This document shows, in pieces, positions 1 through 9,563 of a stretch of DNA of 64,000 bases (position 1 is the first letter of the stretch; every line of letters begins with the position of its first letter). The notes below the pieces were generated by a model. The model had not been told where the DNA came from, made no database searches, and saw only the letters and a program-made list of their open reading frames with translations. The position numbers and the translations under genes are program-made. The stretch covers positions 186,001 through 250,000 of the forward strand of contig NZ_JFCB01000002.1 of assembly GCF_000725125.1 (NCBI RefSeq), given 5' to 3'. The stretch is from Streptomyces toyocaensis. Lineage in GTDB: Bacteria; Actinomycetota; Actinomycetes; Streptomycetales; Streptomycetaceae.

Positions 1-1323
1 TCCCTCGCCGGCCGTGACGTACTCGGCCGGGGCCGCACCGGTTCGGGCAAGACCCTCGCCTTCGGGCTGGCGCTGCTGGCCCGCACGGAGGGTCGTCGCG
101 CCGAGCCGCGCAAGCCGCTCGCCCTGGTCCTCGTCCCCACGCGCGAGCTGGCCGGGCAGGTCACGGACGCGCTGACGCCGTACGCACGCGCGGTGCGGCT
201 CCGGCTCGCCACCGTCGTCGGCGGGCTGTCGATCGGCAAGCAGGCCAGTGCCCTGCGGGCGGGCGCGGAGGTCGTCGTCGCGACGCCCGGACGGCTCAAG
301 GACCTCATCGAGCGCGGTGACTGCGTACTCGACGAGGTCGCCGTCACCGTGCTGGACGAGGCCGACCAGATGGCCGACATGGGCTTCCTGCCTCAGGTCA
401 CCAGGCTGCTCGACCAGGTGCGGGCCGACGGCCAGCGCATGCTCTTCTCCGCCACCCTCGACCGCAACGTCGACCAGCTGGTACGCCGTTACCTGACCGA
501 CCCGGTGGTCCACTCCGTCGACCCGTCCGCGGGCGCGGTTACGACGATGGAGCACCACGTGCTCCACGTCGACGACACGGACAAGCGCCGGACGACGACC
601 GAGATCGCGGCACGGGACGGCCGGGTGATCATGTTCCTCGACACCAAGCACGCGGTGGACAGGCTGACCAAGCACCTGCTGAACAGCGGTGTGCGCGCGG
701 CCGCCCTGCACGGCGGCAAGTCGCAGCCCCAGCGCACCCGGACCCTCACCCAGTTCAAGGACGGGCAGGTGACGGTGCTGGTGGCGACCAACGTCGCGGC
801 GCGGGGCATCCACGTCGACAACCTCGACCTGGTCGTCAACGTCGATCCGCCGAGCGACCACAAGGACTATCTGCACCGGGGCGGCCGCACGGCCCGTGCC
901 GGCGAGTCCGGCAGCGTCATCACCCTGGTGACGCGCGACCAGCGGCGCGACTTCAGCCGGCTGATGACACAGGCGGGCATCACCCCGCGCATCACCCAGG
1001 TGCGGTCGGGCGACGCGGAGCTGAGCCGCATCACGGGAGCCCAGGAACCCTCGGGTGTCCCGGTCGTCATCGCGGCGCCGGTCGTGGAGCGCCCCCGCCG
1101 CGCCGCGTCCTCGTCGTCCCGCGGCCGCCGCGGCCGCGGTGCCCAGGGCCGTGCCAAGCAGGCAGGCGACGGGCAGGCCCGCAACGCCGAGGGCCGGACC
1201 GCGCAGCGCGGCCGCGCCACGGGGGAGCGCCCGGCACAGGACCGCACCGCCCAGGGGCGGCGCACCGGTGAAGCACCGCGCCGCAGGCCGCGGCCGAAGC
1301 CGGCCGCGGACCGCGCGGCCTAG
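1..1323 (+). CDS. DEAD-box RNA helicase (5' end outside window)
   Basis: ATP-dependent RNA helicase of superfamily 2, expected to remodel structured RNA in the cytoplasm. The frame is open from base 1, so the N-terminus lies outside the window. The visible protein starts at motif I (GRTGSGKT) and continues through Ia (PTREL), GG, Ib (TPGR), II (VLDEAD), III (SAT), then the second RecA domain with the ARGIH and HRGGRTAR motifs. The last ~90 residues are an Arg/Ala/Gly-rich basic tail, common in actinobacterial DEAD-box proteins and likely RNA-binding. No paralogue-level assignment (RhlE, DeaD) is safe without the N-terminus. No downstream gene appears coupled to it. Confidence 0.95.
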   Translation, partial: SLAGRDVLGRGRTGSGKTLAFGLALLARTEGRRAEPRKPLALVLVPTRELAGQVTDALTPYARAVRLRLATVVGGLSIGKQASALRAGAEVVVATPGRLKDLIERGDCVLDEVAVTVLDEADQMADMGFLPQVTRLLDQVRADGQRMLFSATLDRNVDQLVRRYLTDPVVHSVDPSAGAVTTMEHHVLHVDDTDKRRTTTEIAARDGRVIMFLDTKHAVDRLTKHLLNSGVRAAALHGGKSQPQRTRTLTQFKDGQVTVLVATNVAARGIHVDNLDLVVNVDPPSDHKDYLHRGGRTARAGESGSVITLVTRDQRRDFSRLMTQAGITPRITQVRSGDAELSRITGAQEPSGVPVVIAAPVVERPRRAASSSSRGRRGRGAQGRAKQAGDGQARNAEGRTAQRGRATGERPAQDRTAQGRRTGEAPRRRPRPKPAADRAA

Positions 1324-1525
1324 AACGTCCCGCGTCCGCGACGACATGGCGACATGACGACCCGGTGGTACGGCCGCGAGGCCTGCCCCGGGTCGGCGTG
1401 TCGCCGGGCGGGGACCCTGCGGCGCCGGCCGGACCGTCCGCGGGCTAGCGTCCTCCCATGAACGTTTCCCCGGGCCCCGGCCGGCCGCACGCCTCACCCG
1501 ACCCCGAGGCGACCGGAGCCACGGC

Positions 1526-2293
1526 ATGACGCCGCCGGAGATGCTCGGGGTCTTCGCGGCGGGCGTCGGCGCCGGTGCCCTGAACGCGGTCGTCGGATCG
1601 GGGACGCTGGTCGCCTTCCCCGTTCTGCTCGCGACCGGTCTGTCACCCGTCACCGCCACGGTCTCCAACGCCCTCGGCCTGGTCCCAGGCGCCGTCAGCG
1701 GCGCCATCGGCTACCGGCGGGAACTCGCAGGCCAGGCCCGCCGCGTCCGCAGGCTCGGCATCGGCGCGGCGCTGGGCGCGCTCGCGGGGGCCACCCTCCT
1801 GCTCGCCCTGCCCGCCGAGGCGTTCGAGACCATCGTGCCGATCCTGGTGGGGCTCGCCCTCGTCCTCGTCGCCCTCCAGCCCCTGATCGGCAAGAAGGTG
1901 CGCGGCCGCCGCCCGCCGCAGGGACGCCCCGCCCGGCGCGACGGCGGATGGCCGCTGTTCACCAGCCTGACGCTGGCCAGCGTCTACGGGGGCTACTTCG
2001 CCGCCGCCCAGGGCATCCTCTACATATCGCTGATGGGTCTGCTCCTCGACGAGCCGCTGCAACGCCTCAACGCCGTGAAGAACGTGCTCGCGGCGATCGT
2101 CAACACGGTCGCGGCGACCGTCTTCCTCTTCGTCGCCGACTTCGACTGGACGGCCGTCGCGCTCATCGCGGCGGGCTCCGCCCTCGGCGGCCAGCTCGGG
2201 GCGAGGACGGGCCGCAGGTTCAGTCCCGCGGTGCTCCGAACCCTCATCGTCACGATCGGGTCCGTGGCCCTCGTCCAGTTGCTGCTCGGCTGA
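1526..2293 (+). CDS. TauE/SafE-family membrane transporter
   Basis: A 255-aa integral membrane protein of the sulfite exporter TauE/SafE (DUF81) family, which exports or imports small anions such as sulfite, sulfoacetate or taurine-related compounds; the substrate is not predictable here. The N-terminal half carries the family's glycine-rich signature (GAGALNAVVGSG) followed by SNALGLVPGAVSG, a pattern repeated in the second half around GGYFAAAQGI. About eight hydrophobic segments are visible. The ATG is preceded by GGAG about 9 nt upstream. It stands alone between the helicase and the polyphosphate kinase. Confidence 0.88.
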   Translation: MTPPEMLGVFAAGVGAGALNAVVGSGTLVAFPVLLATGLSPVTATVSNALGLVPGAVSGAIGYRRELAGQARRVRRLGIGAALGALAGATLLLALPAEAFETIVPILVGLALVLVALQPLIGKKVRGRRPPQGRPARRDGGWPLFTSLTLASVYGGYFAAAQGILYISLMGLLLDEPLQRLNAVKNVLAAIVNTVAATVFLFVADFDWTAVALIAAGSALGGQLGARTGRRFSPAVLRTLIVTIGSVALVQLLLG

Positions 2294-2453
2294 GCGACCG
2301 TTCGCCGGGCACGTCTCCCGTTCCGTCCAGAACGAATCACCGCAAAACACCCAAGAGGCATACGCTTCTGCTAAGGAGGGCGTCGCGGGGCAGACGGCAC
2401 CATGACGACAGCATGACGACAGACCCCAGCGCACCGAAGAGGCGGGAGACCAC

Positions 2454-3461
2454 GTGACGGCCGAACACTCGGACACGTCGGAGGGCCGTACCAAGGACGG
2501 GGCGGCGGCACCCGGGACGACCCGCGACGATCTGCTCCACGGACTGGAGGTGGACGACCGGCGCCCGGAGCGTCCCGTGCTCCTCGACGCCGACGGCACC
2601 CCGATCGAGACCTGGCGGGAGAACCACCCCTACGACCGGAAGATCCGCAGGGCGGAGTACGAGCGGACCAAGCGCATCCTGCAGATCGAGTTGCTGAAGA
2701 TGCAGCGGTGGGTGAAGGACACCGGCCAGCGCATCGTGGTGGTCTGCGAGGGACGCGACGCGGCGGGCAAGGGCGGCACCATCCAGCGGTTCATGGAGCG
2801 ACTGAACCCCCGCGGTGCCCGCGTGGTCGCCCTGGAGAGGCCGACCGAGCGGGAGGCCGGGCAGTGGTACTTCCAGCGCTACGTGGCCCATCTGCCGGCC
2901 CGGGGGGAGATCGTCTTCTTCGACCGCTCCTGGTACAACCGTGCCGGGGTCGAGCGGGTCATGGGCTTCTGCTCGGACGAGGAGTACCGCAAGTTCCTCG
3001 AGCAGACGCCCATGTTCGAGCGGCTGCTCACGGACGACGGCATCATGCTGGTGAAGTTCTGGTTCTCCGTGTCCCGGGCCGAACAGCGCACCCGCTTCGC
3101 GATCCGGCAGGTCGACCCCGTGCGACGCTGGAAACTGTCGCCGATGGACCTCGCCTCGCTGGACCGGTGGGACGACTACACCAAGGCCAAGGTGGAGATG
3201 TTCCGGGCCACGGACACCCCCCACGCGCCCTGGACGGTCGTGAAGAACAACGACAAGCGCCGGGGCAGGCTCGAGGCCATGCGCAGCCTCCTCGACCGCT
3301 GCGACTACCCGACGAAGGACCACGAGGCGATGGGCAAGCCGGACCCGCTGATCGTCGGCGCCGCGGACACCCTCCTGGAGGCCGGTGAGGAACCCGCGGC
3401 CCTCTCACCGACCCCCCTGGCGGGTCCGGGTCACGTCCCCGGCAGTCATCCGGGGACGTGA
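2454..3461 (+). CDS. ppk2: Polyphosphate kinase 2 family protein
   Basis: Cytosolic PPK2-family enzyme that transfers phosphate between polyphosphate and nucleotides. The Walker A motif GRDAAGKGG lies near residue 100, followed by the lid and catalytic region [17 protein letters not shown] and RRWKLSPMD. The fold is complete at about 300 aa, with an extra Pro/Gly-rich tail of ~30 residues. GTG was chosen as start because GGGAG lies just upstream and the N-terminal residues before [10 protein letters not shown] are typical of the family. The C-terminal tail overlaps the end of the decayed GH31 gene on the other strand, so the tail sequence may not be ancestral. Confidence 0.92.
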   Translation: MTAEHSDTSEGRTKDGAAAPGTTRDDLLHGLEVDDRRPERPVLLDADGTPIETWRENHPYDRKIRRAEYERTKRILQIELLKMQRWVKDTGQRIVVVCEGRDAAGKGGTIQRFMERLNPRGARVVALERPTEREAGQWYFQRYVAHLPARGEIVFFDRSWYNRAGVERVMGFCSDEEYRKFLEQTPMFERLLTDDGIMLVKFWFSVSRAEQRTRFAIRQVDPVRRWKLSPMDLASLDRWDDYTKAKVEMFRATDTPHAPWTVVKNNDKRRGRLEAMRSLLDRCDYPTKDHEAMGKPDPLIVGAADTLLEAGEEPAALSPTPLAGPGHVPGSHPGT

Positions 3462-4115
3462 CCGGGTGACCGCAGCGGCACCGACACCTGGCCCGTGCCC
3501 GGTGCCTCCGCCCCGCCCGCGACGCGCACCGTGAACGGGCGGTCGGACCCCGACGCCGTGACCCGCAGGACGTCGTCGTCCCGTCGGACCCGGAACGTCG
3601 CGGCCGGCAGCCCGGCCGCGACGTTCCACGGTGACCTCGGCCGTGCCGCCGGGCCCGGCCGGCGGATGCACCAGCAGGACGGGGCCGTCCAGCCGGTCGC
3701 CGTCCGGCCGTGAGTCGTCGCCGGCCAGCGGCAGCACGGCACCCTCGCGGACGTACAGGGGGAGGCCCCACTGGTACTCGCGCATCCAGAAGCAGTCGAA
3801 GTGGAAGACGGGAAGCGGGATGCCGCGGTCGGCCATGCCGTCGACGAGCGACGTCACCGTCCCCTCGTCGTACGACGTGGTGAAGGAGGCGCTGAGCCAC
3901 AGGCCGAAGGACCAGGCCGGGGGCAGGGCGGGGCGTCGGGTCAGGGCCGTGTAGCGGCCGAGGACCTCCTTGGGGGTCGGTCCGGCGGCGAGGTAGTACT
4001 CCAGTGACTGGTCCTCGACGCTGAACTGGACCTGGCCGACGGACTCGGACCCGATCTCGAAGGACACGGCCCCGGGGTGGTTGACGAAGACGCCGTAGCC
4101 GCGCGAGGCAGGGAG
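3446..4115 (-). pseudogene. Remnant of a GH31 alpha-xylosidase/alpha-glucosidase
   Basis: Minus-strand remains of a YicI-like glycoside hydrolase family 31 enzyme. The conserved block from [12 protein letters not shown] through [12 protein letters not shown] to [13 protein letters not shown] is readable, but it then jumps directly to the C-terminal block [14 protein letters not shown]. The segment of several hundred residues that holds the catalytic aspartates is missing. After [13 protein letters not shown] the frame shifts, and the true C-terminus ([19 protein letters not shown] and so on) continues in another frame. The N-terminal domain before SRGYG is also absent. It therefore cannot encode an active enzyme. 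It lies tail to tail with ppk2, whose 3' end overlaps it by a few bases. Confidence 0.85.
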
Positions 4116-4279
4116 AACGGGACGTTCGGTGGCAGGTCCCTTCCGGAGCGGGACGCCGTGAGGAGGGCTCTCACACCGGTTCCCCACCTGCCCCACCCGG
4201 CCCGGTCGTCCGCGGACCCGCACGGGGTGCGGGGATCCCGGGGAATCACCGGTGCGTGCGGGCCCCGTAAGGTGCCTGC

Positions 4280-5377
4280 ATGTCTGCCACCCTGAACGCG
4301 GGGAGAACCCGCGCCGCGCTGCGTACCTCGGCTCGCGTCTCCGCCGAGCTGCTGCTGGTCCTGCTGGCGGCCGCCGTGGTGCTCTGGCTGCTGGGCCGGA
4401 TGTGGCCGGTGGTCTGGCCCCTCGTGGTCGGTCTGCTCCTGACCACGCTCACCTGGCCCCCGACCCGCTTCCTGCGCCGGCGCGGCCTGGCACCGGCGGT
4501 CGCCGCGTCCCTGGTGACCGTGCTGTCCCTGCTGGTGGCCGCCGGGACCGTGGCGCTGATCGCGGTACCCGTCGCGTCGGAGTCCGGCAGGCTGGGGGAC
4601 GGGGTGGTCGAGGGTGTCCAGAAGCTGCGCGAGTGGGCCGCCGGGCCGCCGCTGAACATCGACGACGCCCAGATCGCGGACGCCTTCGACACCGCCACCT
4701 CCCGCCTGCAGGACAGCGCCGGGTCCATCGCCACCACCGCCGTCACGGGGGTGAGCACCGTCTTCAGCGGCGTGGTCACCGCCGTACTGGCGCTCTTCCT
4801 GATGTTCTTCTTCCTCAAGGACGGCCCGCGCTTCCTGCCCTGGCTGCGCCGCCAGCTCCCCGGCCGGCTCGCCACCGACGTCCCGGTGGTCGTCGAGCGG
4901 TGCTGGCTCACCCTGGGCTCGTTCGTGCGGTCCCAGGCGCTCGTCGGCCTGATCGACGCCGTGCTCATCGGCCTGGGCCTGTGGATCCTCGACGTACCGC
5001 TGGTGCTCCCGCTGGCGGTGCTGACCTTCGTGTCCGCGTTCGTCCCCATCATCGGCGCCCTGTTCGCCGGACTGGTCGCGGTGCTCATCGCGCTGGTGTC
5101 CAACGGACTGATGGACGCGCTGCTCGTGCTGGTCATCATCGTCGTGGTGCAGCAGCTCGAGGGCAACGTGTTCCAGCCCATGATCCAGAGCCGCGGTCTC
5201 GGGCTCCACGCCGCCGTCGTGCTGCTGGCGGTGACCCTGGGCGGCAGCCTGGCCGGCATCGTCGGCAGCCTTCTCGCGGTACCCGTCGCCGCGCTGATAG
5301 CGGTCGTCTGGAACTATCTGCGCGAGCAGCTCACCGACCCGCCGGCGGAACCGGCGGCCGACGGCTCACCCACCTGA
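4280..5377 (+). CDS. AI-2E family transporter (TqsA/PerM-like membrane protein)
   Basis: A 365-aa polytopic membrane protein of the AI-2E transporter family (Pfam AI-2E_transport). Members move small molecules or ions; only some act on autoinducer-2, so no substrate is claimed. Visible features are paired hydrophobic segments at residues ~20-90, a soluble stretch around 100-160, then the conserved [17 protein letters not shown], the [19 protein letters not shown] segment, and the C-terminal [20 protein letters not shown] motif, which is the strongest family signature. The ATG follows a weak ribosome-binding site. It is separated by 48 bp from the following PLP enzyme and may be co-transcribed with it. 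Confidence 0.9.
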   Translation: MSATLNAGRTRAALRTSARVSAELLLVLLAAAVVLWLLGRMWPVVWPLVVGLLLTTLTWPPTRFLRRRGLAPAVAASLVTVLSLLVAAGTVALIAVPVASESGRLGDGVVEGVQKLREWAAGPPLNIDDAQIADAFDTATSRLQDSAGSIATTAVTGVSTVFSGVVTAVLALFLMFFFLKDGPRFLPWLRRQLPGRLATDVPVVVERCWLTLGSFVRSQALVGLIDAVLIGLGLWILDVPLVLPLAVLTFVSAFVPIIGALFAGLVAVLIALVSNGLMDALLVLVIIVVVQQLEGNVFQPMIQSRGLGLHAAVVLLAVTLGGSLAGIVGSLLAVPVAALIAVVWNYLREQLTDPPAEPAADGSPT

Positions 5378-5425
5378 CCGGAACACCGGCACCCGTACCC
5401 CGGGCCCGCACCGAGAGGAAACCCC

Positions 5426-6649
5426 GTGACGTACGACCTCACCGCACTGCGTGCCCAGGTGCCCGCACTGGCCGCCGGTACCGCGCACTTCGACGGCCCC
5501 GGCGGCACCCAGACGCCGCTGCCCGTCATCGAGGCGATCGCCGGCGCGCTGTCCCGGCCCCTCTCCAACCGCGGGGAGCGCCTGCCCGGCGAGCGCAACG
5601 CCGACACCGTCGTCGTCGAGGCCCGCCGCGCGATGGCCGACCTCCTGGGCGCCGACCCCGCCGGCATCGTCTTCGGCCGTAGCGCCACCCAGCTCACCTA
5701 CGACTTCGCCCGCACCCTCGCCGCCGGGTGGTCCCCCGGCGACGAGGTGGTCGTGACGCGGCTGGACCACGACGCCAACATCCGCCCCTGGGTGCAGGCG
5801 GCCGGACGGGCCGGCGCCACGGTGCGCCGGGCGGACTTCGACCCGGACAGCGGCGAACTCACCGCCGACGACATCCGCGCACAGCTCTCCGAGCGCACCC
5901 GGGTGGTCGCGGTCACCGCGGCGTCGAACCTGATAGGCACCATCCCCCCGATCGCCGAGATCGCGCGGACCGTCCACGAGGCGGGAGCCCTCCTGTACGT
6001 CGACGGCGTGCACTACACCGCGCACGCGCACGTCGACACCGAGGCGCTCGGCGCGGACTTCTTCGTCTGCTCCCCGTACAAGTTCCTCGGCCCGCACCAC
6101 GGCGTCCTGGCCGCACGCCCGGAGCTCCTCCGGACGCTGCGGCCGGACAAGCTGCTGCCCTCCTCGGACGCGGTTCCCGAGCGCTTCGAGCTCGGCACGC
6201 TGCCCTACGAGTTCCTCGCGGGCACCCGCGCGGCCGTCGACTTCCTGGCCGGCCTGGCAGGGCAGCGGGGCGGCAGCCGCCGGGAACGGCTCGCCGTGGC
6301 GTTCGAGCTGATCGAGGAGCACGAGGCCCTGCTGCGGGACCGGCTCGAGAAGGGCCTCGCGGCCCTCGACGGGGTCACCGTCCGGTCCCGCGCCGCCCGG
6401 CGCACGCCGACGCTGCTGATCACCCTCGAAGGCCACCGCACCAAGGACGCCTACCGCTTCCTCGCCGAGCGCGGCGTCCACGCGCCCTCAGGCAGTTTCT
6501 ACGCGCTGGAGGCCTCCCGCCGCCTCGGCCTCGGGGACACCGGTGGCCTGCGCATCGGGCTGGCCCCGTACACCGACGACGAGGACGTCGACCGCCTCCT
6601 CGCGGGTCTGGCGGACTTCCTGGACCCGACGGCGCGCACGCATGGGTGA
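5426..6649 (+). CDS. Cysteine desulfurase-like PLP enzyme (aminotransferase class V)
   Basis: A 407-aa PLP-dependent fold-type I protein of the cysteine-desulfurase-like (TIGR01976-type) branch. It starts with AHFDGPGGTQTPLPVIEAI, has the cofactor-binding block SATQLTYDFAR, the Asp in LYVDGVHYTAHAHVD, and the Schiff-base lysine in SPYKFLGPHHG near residue 215. Members of this branch are not established as sulfur donors for Fe-S assembly, and no NifU/SufU partner is nearby, so the precise reaction is unknown. GTG start with GAGGAAA upstream. The stop overlaps the start of the next gene (ATGGGTGA), so the two are translationally coupled. Confidence 0.88.
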   Translation: MTYDLTALRAQVPALAAGTAHFDGPGGTQTPLPVIEAIAGALSRPLSNRGERLPGERNADTVVVEARRAMADLLGADPAGIVFGRSATQLTYDFARTLAAGWSPGDEVVVTRLDHDANIRPWVQAAGRAGATVRRADFDPDSGELTADDIRAQLSERTRVVAVTAASNLIGTIPPIAEIARTVHEAGALLYVDGVHYTAHAHVDTEALGADFFVCSPYKFLGPHHGVLAARPELLRTLRPDKLLPSSDAVPERFELGTLPYEFLAGTRAAVDFLAGLAGQRGGSRRERLAVAFELIEEHEALLRDRLEKGLAALDGVTVRSRAARRTPTLLITLEGHRTKDAYRFLAERGVHAPSGSFYALEASRRLGLGDTGGLRIGLAPYTDDEDVDRLLAGLADFLDPTARTHG

Positions 6650-7169
6650 CGACGGCGGCCTGAGCTACCCCGACCGCGGGGCGACCTTCCCGGACGCCCC
6701 GCTCTGGCCCGCGTCCCCGCCCGGGTTCCGCCGGTTCGAGCGCACCGTGACGGTCGGACGGGGAGAAGGCACCTGGACCGCCGTCCGGGACGCCGTGCCC
6801 CGATGGGAAGTCAAACGGCGCAGCGGCTTCACCGTCGTCCCCGCCGACGGAGGCGGCCCGGAGGTCCGCAAGGGTGGCCGGTACACCATCACGGCGGGCC
6901 TCGGGCGGTTCGCCGTCCGGGAACCGGTCGAGGTCGTCGCGGTGGTGGACACCGCGGACCGGTGCGGTTTCGCCTATGGGACCCGGTGGGGGCATCCGGT
7001 CAGCGGGGAGGAGGCCTTCGTCGTGCACCGGGACGACGACGGGCGGGTCCTGCTCACCCTGCGCTCACTGACCCGGGCCGCGCCGGCCGGCCCCTGGCGG
7101 CTCCTCTTCCCGGTCCTGCTGCTCGCCCAACTCGGCGTCCGTGCCCGGTACCTGCGCGCGCCGCACTGA
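6642..7169 (+). CDS. DUF1990 family protein
   Basis: A 175-aa protein with the DUF1990 pattern: LSYPDRGATF near the N-terminus, the FRRFERTVTVGRG strand, a KRRSGFTVV segment, and GFAYGTRWGHPVSGEEAF, which is the clearest family hallmark. The function of the family is not established. The start codon lies inside the stop region of the PLP-enzyme gene (8-bp overlap), indicating coupled translation. The next base pairs hold no further coding gene on this strand. Confidence 0.8.
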   Translation: MGDDGGLSYPDRGATFPDAPLWPASPPGFRRFERTVTVGRGEGTWTAVRDAVPRWEVKRRSGFTVVPADGGGPEVRKGGRYTITAGLGRFAVREPVEVVAVVDTADRCGFAYGTRWGHPVSGEEAFVVHRDDDGRVLLTLRSLTRAAPAGPWRLLFPVLLLAQLGVRARYLRAPH

Positions 7170-7304
7170 GCGCCGAACGGCCCGGCGGGGTCCCGTGAAG
7201 CGGGGCATCGTGGGCACATGACCATCGACGTCCGCCCGCCTCCGTCTTCGAGGACCGTCGCGCCGTGCCCGAAGGCACCCCGGGGGCTAACGTCTGCTGG
7301 TGCC

Positions 7305-7500
7305 TCAGGTGGCGTGGGTGAACCCGGCCCGGTCGAAGTTCTTGCGGACCCCGGCGTACGCCATCGTCAGGTCGACCCGTGCGTCGCCGTTCTCGAGGGG
7401 GGCACGACTCGATCGCCGGGGCGCCGTGCGCGCCGGCGAAGTCCACCGCGCCCGCGATGAGGCGTGCGAGATCCCCCGCTTGCGCGGATACCTGCGCCGA
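7305..7500 (-). pseudogene. C-terminal fragment of a GNAT acetyltransferase, frameshifted
   Basis: On the minus strand one frame reads LIAGAVDFAGAHGAPAIES, and a second frame continues with DLTMAYAGVRKNFDRAGF and a stop at 7305-7307. Together these match the usual end of a GNAT N-acetyltransferase (helix with VDFARAHGA-type sequence, then AY.G....F.RAGF). The change of frame falls near 7385-7395. No acetyl-CoA-binding motif or N-terminal part is present, so this is a relic. The rest of 7170-7543 shows no other gene. Confidence 0.55.
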
Positions 7501-7543
7501 CCGAGGCGCCGGCGGCCGGGCGGGGCGGGCGGGTCAGGCGGGG

Positions 7544-9460
7544 TCAGACGTACAGGGCCGCGATCCGGTCCGCGTACGCCTCCTGCGCCGCCTGCCGCTT
7601 GACCTTGAGCGAAGGGGTCAGCAGCCCGTTCTCCTCGGTGAACTCGCCCTCGACCAGGGCGAAGGCGCGGATGGACTCCGCGCGGGAGACGGCCTCGTTG
7701 GCGTAGTCCACGGCCTTCTGCACGTCGGCGCGCATCCGCGAGTCACGGACGACCTCGGACATCGGGGTGTCGGCCGGCAGCCCGCGCACCGACAGCCAGT
7801 GGGCGACCGTCTCGGGGTCCAGGGTGATCAGCGCGGCCACGAAGGGCCGGTTGTCGCCGACGACGAGACACTGCCCGACGGGCGGCCGGCTGCGCAGACG
7901 GTCCTCCAGGACGGCGGGGGAGACGTTCTTGCCGCCGGAGGTGACGAGAATGTCCTTCTTGCGGCCGGTGATGGTCAGATAGCCGTCGTCGTCGAGGGAA
8001 CCGAGGTCACCGGTGGTGAACCAGCCGTCTTCGAGCACCTCGTCCGTGGCGGCCGGGTTGTTCCAGTACGACCCGAAGACGATGCCGCCCTTGATGCGCA
8101 CCTCGCCGTCGTCGGCGATCCCGACCGCCGTGCCGGGCACTGGGAGGCCCACGGTGCCGGGACGGGGGCCCAGCGGCGGGACGACGGTCGCGGCGGCGGT
8201 GGTCTCGGTCAGGCCGTAGCCCTCGTAGACCATGATCCCGGCCGCGTAGAAGAAGAGGTTGAGGTCCCGCTCCAGCGGGGAGCCGCCGCTGATGGCGTAC
8301 CGCAGGCGCCCGCCGAGTTCCTTGCGGACCCGGCGGTAGACGAGCAGGTCGTACAGCGCCCAGGCGGCGTACAGACCGGGACCGGGGCCCTTTCCACGGC
8401 CCAGGAACCGGTCGAGGTGGGCCTCGCCGAAGCGGACCGCGACGCGGTGGGCTCGGTCGAAGGACGCTCCGCGGCCCATCCTCTCGGCGGTGGCCCGGCC
8501 GGTGTCGTGGATCTTCTCGAACAGATAAGGGACGCCCACCAGGAACGTCGGGCGGAACGCCCGCAACTTGGGTCGCAGTTCGTCCGGTTTGATGCCCGGG
8601 CTGTGGCCGATCTCGATGCGGGCCATCAGGCAGGAGATCTGCAGGGTGCGGCCGAGGATGTGGGCGAGCGGGAGGAACAGCAGGGTCGAGGCGACCTGGT
8701 CCGTGACCTCCTTGAAGATCGGGTGCAGCAGCTCCACGGTGTTCGCGGCCTCGGCGTACAGGTTGGCGTGGGTGAGGACGCAGCCCTTGGGCCGCCCGGT
8801 GGTGCCGGAGGTGTAGCAGACGGTCGCGACGGTGCCGGGGGTCAGGGCCGTACGACGCTCGGTGACCTCCTCGTCGGGGACGTCCACGCCGAGTGCGGTG
8901 AGGTCGTCGAGGGCACCGGCGTCCAGTTCCCACAGGCGCGGGCCGGCCGGGAGGGCGGCGGTGCCGGCGGTGACGGTGGCGGTGTTCCCGGCCGTCTCCG
9001 TGACGACGTACCGGGCGCCGGAGTCACGGACGATCCACTCCACCTGGTCCGCGGAGGAGGTGGCGTAGACCGGCACGCTCTGGCCGCCGGCGGACCAGAT
9101 CGCGAAGTCCAGGACCGTCCACTCGTAGCGGGTGCGGGACATCACCGCGACCCGGTCGCCCGGCTCCAGGCCGGCGGCGATCAGGCCCTTGGCCACGGCG
9201 GTGACCTCATGGGCGAAGGCAGCCGCCGTGACCGGGTGCCAGGCGCCGTGCCGCTCGCGGCGCAGGACCACCGCGTCGGGCGCCTCGGTCGCGTTGGTGA
9301 ACGGGATGTCGGCGGTGCTGCCGGTGGTCTGCCGCGCGGCGAGGGCCGCCGTACGGGCCTCGCGCACGACGCCCCGCTCGTCCCTGACGGTCTCGACCCT
9401 GGTCCGTCCCGCCAGATCGGCGCGTCGTTTCGCCCGTTTCAGATCCTTGCGTACGCCCAT
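7544..9460 (-). CDS. AMP-dependent long-chain acyl-CoA synthetase
   Basis: A 638-aa ANL-superfamily ligase resembling FadD15-type long-chain fatty-acid:CoA ligases, which activate fatty acids as acyl-AMP and then acyl-CoA. The P-loop motif YTSGTTGRPKG lies at about residue 225, GYGLTET at ~405, the TGDLG hinge at ~470 and GRKKDILVTSGGKN at ~485, so both ANL motifs and the catalytic lysine region are present. Length matches the family. The ATG is preceded by GGGAG. It is transcribed alone. Although an AMP-forming ligase could activate a lipid starter for the NRPS 7 kb away, its context is housekeeping and nothing links it to the cluster. Confidence 0.92.
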   Translation of the reverse strand: MGVRKDLKRAKRRADLAGRTRVETVRDERGVVREARTAALAARQTTGSTADIPFTNATEAPDAVVLRRERHGAWHPVTAAAFAHEVTAVAKGLIAAGLEPGDRVAVMSRTRYEWTVLDFAIWSAGGQSVPVYATSSADQVEWIVRDSGARYVVTETAGNTATVTAGTAALPAGPRLWELDAGALDDLTALGVDVPDEEVTERRTALTPGTVATVCYTSGTTGRPKGCVLTHANLYAEAANTVELLHPIFKEVTDQVASTLLFLPLAHILGRTLQISCLMARIEIGHSPGIKPDELRPKLRAFRPTFLVGVPYLFEKIHDTGRATAERMGRGASFDRAHRVAVRFGEAHLDRFLGRGKGPGPGLYAAWALYDLLVYRRVRKELGGRLRYAISGGSPLERDLNLFFYAAGIMVYEGYGLTETTAAATVVPPLGPRPGTVGLPVPGTAVGIADDGEVRIKGGIVFGSYWNNPAATDEVLEDGWFTTGDLGSLDDDGYLTITGRKKDILVTSGGKNVSPAVLEDRLRSRPPVGQCLVVGDNRPFVAALITLDPETVAHWLSVRGLPADTPMSEVVRDSRMRADVQKAVDYANEAVSRAESIRAFALVEGEFTEENGLLTPSLKVKRQAAQEAYADRIAALYV

Positions 9461-9563
9461 GACGGCTCCCGGTCGCGGCTGGTGCTCTCGTGCTGGCTGC
9501 TGGCCTGCCTACTTACTCTGGAGTCAACTTACCGGTGCGTAAGGATGGGTCAAGGGGCCGGGG

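Noticed and set aside
7544..9460. Acyl-CoA ligase as lipid-starter activator of the NRPS
   Set aside because: It is a typical housekeeping FadD-like gene separated from the cluster by cellulose genes and a protease; no sequence link supports recruitment.
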